NCBI GenBank assembly: GCA_030562195.1
Contig: JAUJPP010000005.1
Coordinates: forward strand, 33,839,106-33,903,105
From: Nipponacmea schrenckii
Lineage: Eukaryota > Mollusca > Gastropoda > Lottiidae
Direction of reading: 5' to 3'
Length of the DNA: 64,000 nucleotides
Shown: piece after piece, positions 1 through 33,990 of the stretch
Numbering within the stretch: the stretch's first letter is position 1
How the letters are laid out: every line of letters begins with the position of its first letter
Program-made: the position numbers and the translations under genes
Notes under the pieces: model-generated
What the model was told of the DNA's origin: nothing
Database searches by the model: none
Seen by the model: the letters and a program-made list of their open reading frames with translations, nothing else

Positions 1-1264
1 TGTGTCATCATCACTATATTTTACCTCAGTCCCTTGAAGGGATGTTTACCTGGTACAGTGAAACTGGAAACACATGAGAATGACAACATAGGTGGTGGTA
101 AATGACTAGTTAAAGTCCTTGCCAGCAAATACCTTAAAGAATATATATATATGAATATATAGATAAGCACCAGAAAATTCCCACTAACTAGACAAAAAAG
201 GTATTTCAAAACACAACATTTCATGTATAAAATACATTACATATATATACAATTTAGACAATCACTAAGGATTAACACTTCTCTGTTTATCATATACTAT
301 ACAGGGTTTCTGCTGTATAGTAGTGACACCCAGTTAGTCCACAAATTAATCTTAATTATTATTGGACAATTTACTCTAGGAGGTGGCAACAAATTAATAA
401 AGTTTTGACACTCCATATAAATTTGACTGACTGTAGTGCAGTACTCAATGTTTCATTGCCATTCCAGTCGCCTGCAGTATTGTTTTATACTGTATGAATT
501 TTAGATTGAATGAAAGTGAACCCACTGATACTGGGTCTCAAATTCACTGAAATCAATATGAAGTATTTCCTTATTTAACATGAATATTTAATGTATCATT
601 TGAATCTACAGACAGTAGCTATAAATAGTCTGCCAAACACACACATTCTAACACAAACTTTTTAATAATTTCACCCATCCTCATTGTATACAATAATCAA
701 TTCAAAAATATCTTCAGTTCTGTGCATATATTATTATATTTAGAATTTCTATAAATTGTATGTACAGGACCCCATTGAAATGTTTTTTTATTATTATTAT
801 ATAGAACATCTAGGTCAGTAATATGAATTAACACAAGATTAAATGCAAAACTTAAACATATTAAATTATTCATGGAAGATGTAGAAACTTTTTCAAAGAC
901 TAGGACAAATTATATATGAGACATTATATACAGAAAATTTAAAGCTTTGATGCACTAAAATATAAATAGTTTTATTTAAAATCAGCTGCAACATTAATTG
1001 GTCCTTCATTTCAGCTTCTTTGCCAATCTAAAAGAAAGAAATAAGATAAGGTTTGATACTAAGGCTTCCTATCTTTGTTTTATTTTGCCACATACATGTA
1101 GTAAGCTTACATCGAATAGTAAATTTGATGTTATTAGACAATTTTGAAATTGAAAACTCAACAGAGAAGAGTCAAGGATTTTAGTTGAATTGCAACCTTA
1201 TACACATTAATTAATCACTCCATAAAGAGAACTTAATATACTTACACATCATTATATACATATA
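1..1264. other. 3' flank and 3' UTR of ALDH1L2
   Basis: AT-rich sequence downstream of the minus-strand ALDH1L2 stop codon. I see no convincing exon; the short open frames near the left edge are low-complexity and match nothing I recognise. It probably contains the 3' UTR and the start of the next intergenic region. Confidence 0.5.
971..976 (-). terminator. Candidate polyadenylation signal of ALDH1L2
   Basis: The minus strand reads AATAAA about 290 bases beyond the ALDH1L2 stop codon, a reasonable 3' UTR length. In such AT-rich DNA the hexamer also occurs by chance, so this is only a candidate. Confidence 0.35.
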
Positions 1265-23515
<22,251 letters not shown>

Positions 23516-23907
23516 GATAAGAAAGAAAAGTAGGCCACACCGTTATCATCATACACTGAACTGTTGTCATTCAGGGTCACGGTCATTGGAAAATTAAGGT
23601 CAAAGTTCATAGCAGGTGAGTGATCATTGATTGGTTGAGTCAGATTTTAATTCATATAATCAATAAATAAAAACTCATAACCATAATTGTTTAAGAAGGT
23701 TTTTTATCTAATATATATCAGATAAAATATCATATCATATACCGTTAGTCTCACCCTTGAAAAGGCTACATGGATTGCTTATGCCCTATTATGAAAGAAT
23801 CGATGTAAATAAAATTGCTTTCTGTAGTTGAAGGGAAAAAACTCTATTTAAGACTTTGACCCTTGAACTCAACTTTCACTTTAATTTTTTTTTAGTAAAC
23901 ATTGGAA
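23516..23907. promoter_or_regulatory. Shared upstream region of ALDH1L2 and PM20D1
   Basis: About 390 bases separate the minus-strand ALDH1L2 start codon from the plus-strand PM20D1 start codon, so both promoters must lie here or in upstream non-coding exons. A possible acceptor (tttttttag) lies just before the PM20D1 ATG, so part of this stretch may be an intron in its 5' UTR. No motif is assigned. Confidence 0.5.
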
Positions 23908-26900
23908 ATGATTCCTTCTTTCAGGACTTCGTTGTGTTTATTTGTTACGTTTTTGGGCATGGTTATAATTTTAAGAACACTGACTATTTCTGTTAGGACA
24001 GACGACATTATTGATTGTAAAACATCAGATGATGATTTTATAAAAGTCAATGAGACAAGGAAGGAGAGATTTAGAAATGGCTTGAGAATTCCTACAATAT
24101 CTAAAGATAGAGGCGATTATGATATTGGTGCATTAATTGAACTTCAAAAGCTTATTCAGACAGGTAATATGTTGTGGTATTGATTTATAATATGAAAAAT
24201 CAATCACATTTTATAAGCTATGTGATATTATCATTGAATGTCAACTCTTAGCAGGCAAATCAAGGGATTTGGAATGAAACTAGTATGAATGGCTTTAGTG
24301 GATAAATCAGATTTGTATTGGTAGACTATACATATATTATGTTCATCAATTATTTTACTCTAACACTTATTACTCTGCAGGTGCTTTGATAATTTACAAT
24401 ATTTACATTAGCTATTCTTTTTCTCGTGTGGCGTTTATGAGACAATAACTGCCAATGCCTCATCACCAAAACATTGAGCGTAGTAATACACGGTATCCAG
24501 TTAAAACGGTAACATGTCAAAACGGTAACAAATTTTATTAGTTAAAACGGTAACAACTCCACCAAAACGGTAACAAAAATTTTCGGTTAAAACGGTAACA
24601 ACTCCACCAAAACGGTAACAGATATTTTGGTGAATAAAAATAATTTATTTTGTACATTTATTTAATATAAACATTTCGTAGTAGTAAAAATAACAATGGA
24701 TTGTGAAAATGTATGCAGAGGTCTACAATGTACGCACCACGTCCGACAAAGAATAAGTTGACAAAACAGACACACCTTAATTTTTAGTGCTAAAAACCGT
24801 TTATTCTAAGATATTGTCTCTATCGTACTGAGGCCTGCATTTAAACTATTTATGTATTTCTTTAATGTATGGGCTCTTTGTAATCTGTACAAAAAAAGAA
24901 GGTTGGGTAAATAATTTCTGAACTGTCAGAAGTGTTCAAAGACATCACGTGAGCAGTGCATTACTAGTATCTGTGGGGTTGTTGCGTTCGATTTTTGCTC
25001 CTGGGCGACACCTCAATGGCAAACGACTAAAAGAGGGCATCGAACGCGCCTCAAATCCAAACAAGACAGTGAAACAAGTGCAACATTATTCATAAAATGT
25101 GCTGACGAACAAAATTTCATAAGTCGGGCATCGGACAAGTACTTTATTTCTGTTTATGTCATTAATTAGAAAATATTATGTATCGCGTTTTAATTATGAT
25201 CGTGATTACTAATAATGATAGTTGTCAGGAAATCTGTTAGCTTATTATGTCGGTATACCGTATATTACTTTGATCAATTGGCAAAGATTGTTTGAGTTCT
25301 TTTCAATCACTGATTTTAAGTTAATACTATCTTGATTAATAAAGATCACATTAATTATAGGATTTATTTCGTTACCGTTTTAACCAAAAATAGCTGTTAC
25401 CGTTTTAGCGGAGTTGTTACCGTTTTAACCAAATTTCCGTTACCGTTTTGGTGGAGTTGTTACCGTTTTAACCAAATTTCCGTTACCGTTTTGGTGGAGT
25501 TGTTACCGTTTTGACTAATAAAATTTGTTACCGTTTTGACATGTTACCGTTTTAACTGGTATTCGTAATACACGGTAACCAATGTAAATAAACATGGCTG
25601 TCGCGCTATTAACGTCGATCATCTTCACGCTTGAACGTAAAATTCCAATTTTAATGTTGAATTCTAATATGTAATAAAGTTTCCATTAGCCTAACCCAAA
25701 GTCAATCTAATACTCACAGTCTCATACAAGAATAATTGGCAAAATGCGATAGAACTCAATCGAATTAGGCCTGAGTGTACTGGCCATAGCCGTAGACCCA
25801 TTTGACCTAGTTACTCGCTTCAGTTGAAGAGCCTAAAAGTGCAGGTTTATGGATACTATACTTTTGCTGAAAATAAACTGAATTGAGTGTAAACTGTGGT
25901 CACCTATTAACATATGGAGCGGGCCATCTTCTAGATTGGTCTTCATAGTTTCTTTCATTTTCTCTACTTTCCTACCTCTCCGTTGTTCACTTGTATCCGC
26001 GTTCATTAAATTTCACGATTTTGTTGCTTTTCATCGTTAAAGACGGAATTCATACCAAAATGTTTTGATTTATAAAGATTAAACATAAAATTGAGATAAC
26101 CATTGTTTTTTCTTACATTTTGAGAGCTTTCCCCCGCGAACTATTTTCTGACGAAAAGAAAATGGCTATAACATCAACAAGATCAACTCCAGCGCATTCA
26201 TTCAATTTTCCATCCAACCTTTGTCCTGATATACGACCATAACCGCCATAGGGTGACCGTTTATTGCTTAAATACATACATATTTTCTACAACAAATTTT
26301 ACATCTTACTGCTGCTTAACTTAAATTTAATAAATATTTTTTACATTTTAGAGTACAAATTGATCCATTCATCCCCAATTGTATCGCATGAGCTGGTAGG
26401 AAACTACAGTATACTATACACAGTTGAAGGTACCAACAATAGTTTAACACCTTATCTACTAGCTAGTCATCTAGATGTGGTACCTGTACAACAAGAATCT
26501 TGGGATTATCCCCCTTTTGGAGCAGAAGTTCATGATGGGTACATTTATGCTAGAGGTACAATTGATGATAAAATTGGAGTTTTTGTGAGTTTATATTTTT
26601 CATATTAAAAATAAGAGATTGCTTACAATTAGATTTTAGGATTTGTTTGCTTCACGCTATGTAAAAAAGTATGCTTATGCTTCTTAACCTAGCAAAATTT
26701 CTTTTATTACACACTGAAGAAAATTGATCTTTCATTACATTTCAGTGCAACCTTTTCAAAGAGTTATCTTTACCTTGAAAAATTCTATATGCGATTTATA
26801 AAGTGTTATTTCTTAATATTGGCAACATCTATTTTTTTAGGGAATCTTAGAAGCCTTAGAAGATTTATTATCAAAAGGATTTCAACCTTCAAGAACATTT

Positions 26901-29900
26901 TACATAGCATTTGGTCATGATGAAGAGGTAAAAATTTTGTCATAGTCAATTCATCTAAAACATTTTCATTTTACCCATAAGAGATGCAACTAGTTCAAGG
27001 ATGAAATACAGCTCAGTATTGCTTTAAAAATCTGATTTCAAACCAGTTATGATATATCTTTGATACAAGTCACACATTGATATGATATGCTAAGATTGTA
27101 AGTCACAATCTGTTTATAAACAGTAAATATAACTAAAATCAGTCTTTGTTCTTCTGAAACAAATAATACTTTCATTTTAAATGTTGTTTAGGTTAATGGT
27201 TATGATGGAGCTAGATCTATATCTAACAGATTAAAGGATAAAGGATTAACAAGATTGGAGTTTTTATTAGATGAAGGATTAAATGTAATTAAAGGAATAG
27301 TACCAGGAATATCCAAACCAGTAGCATTGTAAGTTTTTAAATTGTTTTATATGTTTATAATTTATCTGCTGAACAGTCTTATTTTGAACCTAGGAATATA
27401 TGAAAAAACTTCTATTGAAACTGTTTATATGTTATGAAGGTTCTCCCAAATATCTTCCAAAGAAATCATTACATTGAGAGCATCTCAAATAAACAAGAGA
27501 ATGTGGAAATATATTATTTTTGTCAGTGCTTTTCTTAAATCAATCCATTAATGTTTTCTTTCATTTCTTCTTCATAATTTAGAGTTGGAACAGCAGAGAA
27601 AGGTCAAGTTGTATTAAGTTTAAAGGTTGAAGGTCAAACTGGACATTCATCTATGCCAACAAAAGAAAATGCTTTAACAATATTAGCCAGTGCAATATAT
27701 AGGTACGATTGCATAGTATGTACAAACAGTGATAGATTGTGCTGTAAAAAAATTTACATGTGTGAAAATCTGGTGACCTTGAATAAGTGATCTGTCCTCA
27801 TAATTCAAGTGAAAAGAAGTCAAGATACAAGATAATGTGTGAAAGATCAGGGTATTCATGTTGTCATTCTTGTAAAAATGTTTGTTTCTCTTTCTACATA
27901 CATGATCTTCACGGTGTAAAATGGTGCTGGCACAATAAATCGTTGAATCGATGTATCACAATATTTCATGCCAGGATATGTGTATCAAATGGCAGGGTTG
28001 TGTATCAAAACTTGATGATACATGGCATTCCATAAATAAGTGGGTTATAATTTAATATACCAAACTGATATGATCATAAATTCCTTTCGCAGACATCACT
28101 GAAATCCATTGTTGTACAAAATACTAGTTAAATTACTAGTAACCTCTTGTTACCTTGTAGAAAAAAATTTATTACCCCATATTGCAATACATATCATATT
28201 GTGAACCTAATATTGCGATACGTATCATATTGTGAACCAAATATCGCGATACATATCCTATTCTGAACCTAATATTGCGATACATATCATATTGTGAACC
28301 TAATATCGCGATACATGTCATATTGTGAACCTAATATCCAATAGTATCATATTGTGAACCTAATATCGCGATACGTATCATATTGTGAACCTAATATCGC
28401 TATACGTATCATATTGTGAACCTAATATCGCGATACATATCATATTGTGAACCTAATATCGCGATGCGTATCATATCGTGGCTTAATTAGCAATACCCAG
28501 CACTAGTGTAAAGGAGATAATATTTCATCTATTTTTTAGATTAGAAAGAAATCCTCATCCCAGTATGTTTGGTCATGGACCAGAAAAAGACATGTTTGTT
28601 CATCTTTCATCACATGTAAGTAAGACCTTATTTCAAATTCACAACATTTAGACTTGAATCTTAAGTAAAAAAAATGCCGGTCTAATTGATGTGATCTTCT
28701 GAAGATCCTATTTTAAAGTTTATTTTTATGAGCAATGACAATGTATTATGAACAGTATATTTATGTGAAACTACTATGGCCCAATATTAATTAGTAAGCT
28801 TGAATATCTAGATTAATTGATGTTGTAGATGAGTTTAAGTATGAGAGTTATATGTTCTAATTTATGGTTATTTGGACCCATTGTTGCAAAGTAAGATTTT
28901 TATATGATAATACATGTTTTTAATTCTTTTTATTAATAACAAACCTAAGTAGTACAAACTGTACAAAATTCCATCTACGTATAAAGTACATAAAATCATA
29001 ATTTGCCTCAAGATCTTATATTTGGTATAATTTAAACAATATATTGGTTCAAATTAATTTCCCATGTGTATATTTGATATTTTACTCCTAATTGCAGATT
29101 TTTAAGTACCAAACCATCTACTAATGCTGTAGTTAGAACTGTTACATCAGTCACTGTGTTTCGTTCTGGCATCAAGGTTTGTTACCTCATGACTTTACTT
29201 TAAACTCAATGTTAATTTTCAAATCTGAAAAAGAGCATCACAATTTTCAAACAAAACCTTTTCTCAAAAAGTTTCTTCAATTCTGATTCAAATAACTTTC
29301 TAACAAAAAATCTTTTTCCAGGACAATGTGATACCTAGTGAAGCTGAAGCAATAGTGAATCATAGAATACATCCAGCACAAACTATACAAGAGGTAAGCT
29401 GTAACTAGAGAATACATCCAAACAAACTATACAAGAGGTAAGCTGTAGTTATAGAATTCATCTAGACAATCTATACAAGAGGTAAGCTGTAACTATAGAA
29501 TACATCCAGACAAACTATACAAGAGGTAAGCTGTAGTTATAGAATACATCCAGACAAACTATACAAGAGGTAAGCTGTAATTATAGGATTCATCCTGACA
29601 ATCTATACAAGAGGTAAGCTGTAACTATAGAATACATCCAGACAAACTATACAAGGGGTAAGCTGTAGTTATAGGATTCATCCAGACAATCTATACAAGA
29701 GATAAGCTGTTGTTATAGAATTCATCCAGACAATCTATACAAGAGGTAAGCTGTAACTATATAGAATACATCCAGACAAACTATACAAGAGGTAAGCTGT
29801 AACTATAGAATACATTCAGACAATCTATACAAGAGGTAAGCTGTAACTATAGAATACATCCAGACAAACTATACAAGAGGTAAGCTGTAGTTATAGAATT

Positions 29901-31685
29901 CATCCAGACAATCTATACAAGAGGTAAGCTGTATTATAGAATTCATCCAGACAATCTATAAAAGAGGTAAGCTGTAGTTATAGAATACATCCAGACAATC
30001 TTTACAAGAGGTAAGCTGTAGTTATAGAATACATCCAGACAATCTATTCAAGAGGTAAGCTGTAGTTATAGAATGCATCCAGACAATCTATACAAGAGGT
30101 AAGCTGTAGTTATAGAATACATCCAGACAATCTATTCAAGAGGTAAGCTGTAGTTATAGAGTACATCCAGACAATCTATACAAGAGGTAAGCTGTAGTTA
30201 TAGAATGCATCCAGACAATCTATACAAGAGGTAAGCTGTAGTTATAGAATACATGCAGACAATCTATACAAGAGGTAAGCTGTAGTAATAGAATACATCC
30301 AGACAATCTATACAAGAGGTTAGCTGTAGTTATAGAATGCATCCAGACAATCTATACAAGAGGTAAGCTGTAGTTATAGAATACATCCAGACAATCTATA
30401 CAAGAGGTAAGCTGTAGTTATAGAATACATCCAGACAAACTATACAAGAGGTAAGCTGTAGTTATAGAATGCATCCAGACAATCTTTACAAGAGGTAAGC
30501 TGTAACTATAGAATACATCCAGACAAACTATACAAGAGGTAAGCTGTAGTTATAGAATTCATCCAGACAATCTATACAAGAGGTAAGCTGTAGTTATAGA
30601 ATACATCCAGACAATCTATACAAGAGGTAAGCTGTAGTTATAGAATACATCCAGACAATCTATACAAGAGGTAAGCTGAAGTGATAGAAAACATCCAGAC
30701 AAACTATACAAGAGGTAAGCTGTAGTTATAGAATTCATCCAGACAAACTATACAAGAGGTAAGCTATAGTTATAGAATACATCCAGACAATCTATACAAG
30801 AGGTAAGCTGTATTTATAGAATACATCCAGACAAACTATACAAAAGGTAGCTGTGGTTATATAATTCATCCAGACAATCTATGCAAGTGGTAAGCTGTAA
30901 CTACAGAATACAAATGAGCACAAACTATACAAGATAAATAAATATTTATAATCCTGTCAGGAATTAAATGTTTTCTATGTACTTTTAAATTTGAAATGTT
31001 TTTATTATTTGATTGTAGGTAATAGATTATGATCAATCAGTTATCAATGATGACAGAGTAAAAATAGAAATTAAATCTAGTCTAGAACCATCAGTAATAT
31101 CACCTAGTTCTGATGATAGTTTTGGTTATCAGATGATTAAAAATAGTATCAGACAGGTATTTGAAGATGTAGCAGTGGCACCAGGTAATCGTATATAACA
31201 AAACTGTTTTTAAAATTTTCACTATGAGAATGTCCCTGGTAAGTGTGGCTATCAAGGCAGGGCAAATACATCATTTCATAACAGATTTTTGTGACTGAGA
31301 TTATCAAATCGGCATCAACATTAGAAGGATTCTACTACAAAATCTACAGTAACAAGAGAGGCTATCAAAGCACCCTTACTTACCTTCCTTGTGACATTTT
31401 CAACCATCAGATTGAATACTCAGAATACTTTAAATATCTGCTGTATGTATATTTTCAGGTGTAATGATAGGTAATACAGATACAAACCATTATTCTAGAT
31501 TTACTACAAATATTTATAGATTTACACCATCATTTATGTATCCAACAGATCTTGCCAGATTTCATGGTAATAATGAAAGAATATCTATCAAGAATTATGA
31601 GCAAGCTATCAATTTTTATTATCACCTCATTAAGAATGTAGAGAAGAGTTTCATGACAATGCATAGACATGGTGAAGAATTATAG
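23908..31685 (+). CDS. PM20D1: PM20D1-type N-acyl amino acid synthase/hydrolase (peptidase family M20)
   Basis: In vertebrates this secreted enzyme condenses fatty acids with amino acids and hydrolyses the products. Exons: 23908-24163, 26352-26584, 26841-26927, 27192-27328, 27583-27702, 28540-28615, 28829-28890, 29098-29176, 29322-29393, 31019-31184, 31459-31685. All phases join to 504 residues, close to the roughly 502 I recall for human PM20D1. The N-terminus (about residues 9-24) is a hydrophobic signal peptide or anchor. Metal and catalytic residues are kept: His125 and Asp127 in SHLDVVPV, Asp157 in GTIDDK, Glu191/Glu192 in GHDEEV, the Asp of LLDEG near 219, and His465 in FHGNNER. The ATG at 23908 is preferred because the in-frame codon six bases upstream is TTG. 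The 3' end of exon 9 has been amplified into a minisatellite in the following intron. Confidence 0.95.
24483..24495 (+). repeat. Left flanking direct repeat
   Basis: GTAATACACGGTA stands just outside the left end of the AAAACGGTAAC element and recurs at 25565-25577. It looks like a 13-bp target duplication, or a preferred target resembling the element's own motif. Confidence 0.5.
24496..25564. mobile_element. 1.07-kb element with inverted terminal arrays of AAAACGGTAAC
   Basis: Lies in PM20D1 intron 1. The left end (to about 24620) has six copies of AAAACGGTAAC separated by short spacers such as aactccacc and atgtc. The right end (from about 25369) has about nine copies in inverse orientation with the same spacers, so the terminal 100-plus bases are near-perfect inverted repeats. 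The roughly 750-base centre is AT-rich with no gene; one short frame across the right array is a shadow. The arrangement suggests subterminal transposase-binding sites of a non-autonomous element. Confidence 0.75.
25565..25577 (+). repeat. Right flanking direct repeat
   Basis: Second copy of GTAATACACGGTA, just outside the right inverted array. Confidence 0.5.
28189..28480 (+). repeat. Minisatellite, unit about 31 bp
   Basis: About nine copies of a unit containing tatcgcgatacatatcat and attgtgaacctaa in the PM20D1 intron before exon 6. The gcgatacgtatc part is nearly self-complementary. Confidence 0.85.
29361..30930 (+). repeat. 44-bp tandem array made from the end of PM20D1 exon 9 and its splice donor
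   Basis: The real exon 9 ends agaatacatccagcacaaac tatacaagag and is followed by gtaagctgtaact. About 35 further tandem copies follow of a 44-bp unit carrying aatacatccagaca, atctatacaagag and gtaagctgtagttatag. Over 30 keep an intact GTAAGC donor; a few vary (gataagc, gttagc). The array fills most of the intron and degrades at its right end. It clearly arose by local duplication across the exon-intron boundary. Confidence 0.9.
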
Positions 31686-33990
31686 AAGCTTATATTATAA
31701 AAACTAGATTTATGTAAAATTATGAAATTATTCAACATGGCCAGTGCTTTAAACAGGAGTTTCTAGGAGCTTCTTCATTCTTATTAACACACAACAAAAA
31801 GACCTTCATTTGAATCCATTACATACAATTTTACGGGTTTCTACAATTGAGTTACCATTATCAATACACAAAAAACTCTTGTGAATTGTTATTATTTATT
31901 TTAAGTTCATGCAATATTCTACCCTTATAGTTTGTATGTTTAACTGAAGTATATTATATTTATTTCTGTTAATTTTTCGTAATCACTATATATTTTTTGT
32001 ATTTATTTTTTTGGAATGTAGTGAAATCATTTTATTCTGAAATCAAATGACACAGATGCTCAAGGTTATTAAAAACTTTGTGTATAGAAGGTTGTACAAT
32101 ATATGTTATTGATATAACAAATGGTGATTCTGTATTAGATATATTAGACTGCTGAGTATGCATTTTCTACTTCAACAAGGTAATCAGCTATTTAAAATGT
32201 GACACAGGTAATGTTTGTCTATATATATTAGAAGACTAATTTTTGAGCTTTATTGCATTATCTGTGCTCAAGTTGTTGTTTTATTTTTTTACTTTATAAA
32301 AAAAATAAGTTCAAACATTTACATGATTTATTTGTTTTGTAATCGAGTATTTTTGGGATGGTTAACCACAAGGGAAGCCATACTGAGATACATATTTTAC
32401 CATGAAATAAACCAAAAATCAAATAAAAAATTTGTCAATGTACATGTCATATTTTATATATGAAGAATTATTAATTGATATATTTTCACACAAACTTGAG
32501 CAGCCATTACACCCCACACTGAGTTTCTTACTAGGATTTCTTGTTTCACTAACCTATATCCAAATACAGATAAAAGATTTCAGATTATCATTTCCAATTA
32601 AAAGTGTTCAATATTTAAAATAATTTGATTATAAATTAATATTATTAATATATTTCAACAAATACATTCAACCTATATTGGTTACTTAATACAAATATCT
32701 TGATTATAAATGATTTACAACAAACTTTATTCATTATAAATTATAATACACCTCATTTGAAGGGATAAATTCGTCATTTTCATGGGCTCTTTCAAATTTG
32801 AAAGGCTGAGATTTCGAGGTGTAGTTGTGAACACTTTTACTTTATCTCGTTTCTAAGATTAATGTATGATTGGTCAAAAGAATGACAAAGATATCCCTTT
32901 AAAGTATATTGGTTATTATTGATTTAATACAAACATTACAATATATCGTGATTTGCAACAAACATCATTCATTATACCTTGGTCATTAAAGATTTACAAC
33001 AAACATCATTCATATACAGTTTGTCCCCCAATACAGATTTGTTATTAATGACACAATAAACCTCCTTCAATGTTTTGTCGGTTTTAATGATTTAAAAATA
33101 AATGTCAATTAATGTAAAATGGTTTCTAATGATTTACAACAACCATCCTCCATTATATAGATAAGCGAAAACTGAGGACAATTCGGTCCCCGGGGTCTTT
33201 CTTACAAGGGTAATAAAATCCACGCCTCTTTCATGAGTACTATAGGGGTGTCGTTAATGAGGTAGGGTATGTCCACTCTTTTGGAACACCTGATGTCATT
33301 TTGGCACTGGTATTATCATCTCGTCTTACCCTTCGGATGGTCCAAATGTAAGGGCTTTGTTTTTTTTTTTTTTTTTAAATAGCTGTCTGTAACGTATGGA
33401 TATCTCAAAAGATGATCCGGATGTTATCTCTTCCTCTCAGCCAAATAATTACTATCGCATTTGTTTTATTAAAACTTAATAAAATATAATATTACCAGAT
33501 ATTGAGTGGTTATTACCAACCGATTAACATTTGACATCACGTGACCAATTAAAACTGTAATTTGAAGTAATGTAAATCACCAGAAAGTCAGTAATCTTTT
33601 TAATTGATTAAAATCCGGATAAAACATCTTCTTATGAAAGTAAGTACTTTATTATTACTTATTATAATAATATTGTTACAAACGTGGCTCAAATTTGGAA
33701 ACTGTTCCTCGTTCTGCCAAGCAAGGTGATAAAACATCAAATATACGTAAATTCTATAAAAAATCAAACAAAATACTATTAGATGTTAATCGTCAAATCA
33801 GGCAAAAGAATAACCTTGACAACAAAAAACTGGCGTCTTTTTCCTTTCTGACCGATATATTTGTGATTTTGTAATGTTATCACGTTGTCTTCTAAATAAA
33901 ACGATCACTACTGCTTTATCACGTAATTAATATTAGGTCTCTTTGGTATAATGATGTGTTTCAGATTAATATATCAATGAGGTGTAAGAA
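31686..33990. other. PM20D1 3' UTR and intergenic region
   Basis: AT-rich, without a supported gene. A degenerate tandem repeat around 32660-33160 repeats a motif like gatttacaacaaacatcattc. Several AATAAA hexamers near 32400-32430 could end the PM20D1 transcript. The last few hundred bases before 33991 should contain the promoter of the multicopper oxidase gene, but I recognise no motif. Confidence 0.45.

Noticed and set aside
23902..23907. Two extra N-terminal codons for PM20D1
   Set aside because: The codon at 23902 is TTG, not ATG; the first ATG is at 23908 and gives a good hydrophobic leader.
25332..25514. 60-codon frame with repeated FPLPFWW
   Set aside because: Translation of the inverted AAAACGGTAAC array; a repeat product, not a gene.
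29361..30930. CRISPR-like array
   Set aside because: Units are directly adjacent with no variable spacers, they derive from the neighbouring exon, and the DNA is eukaryotic.
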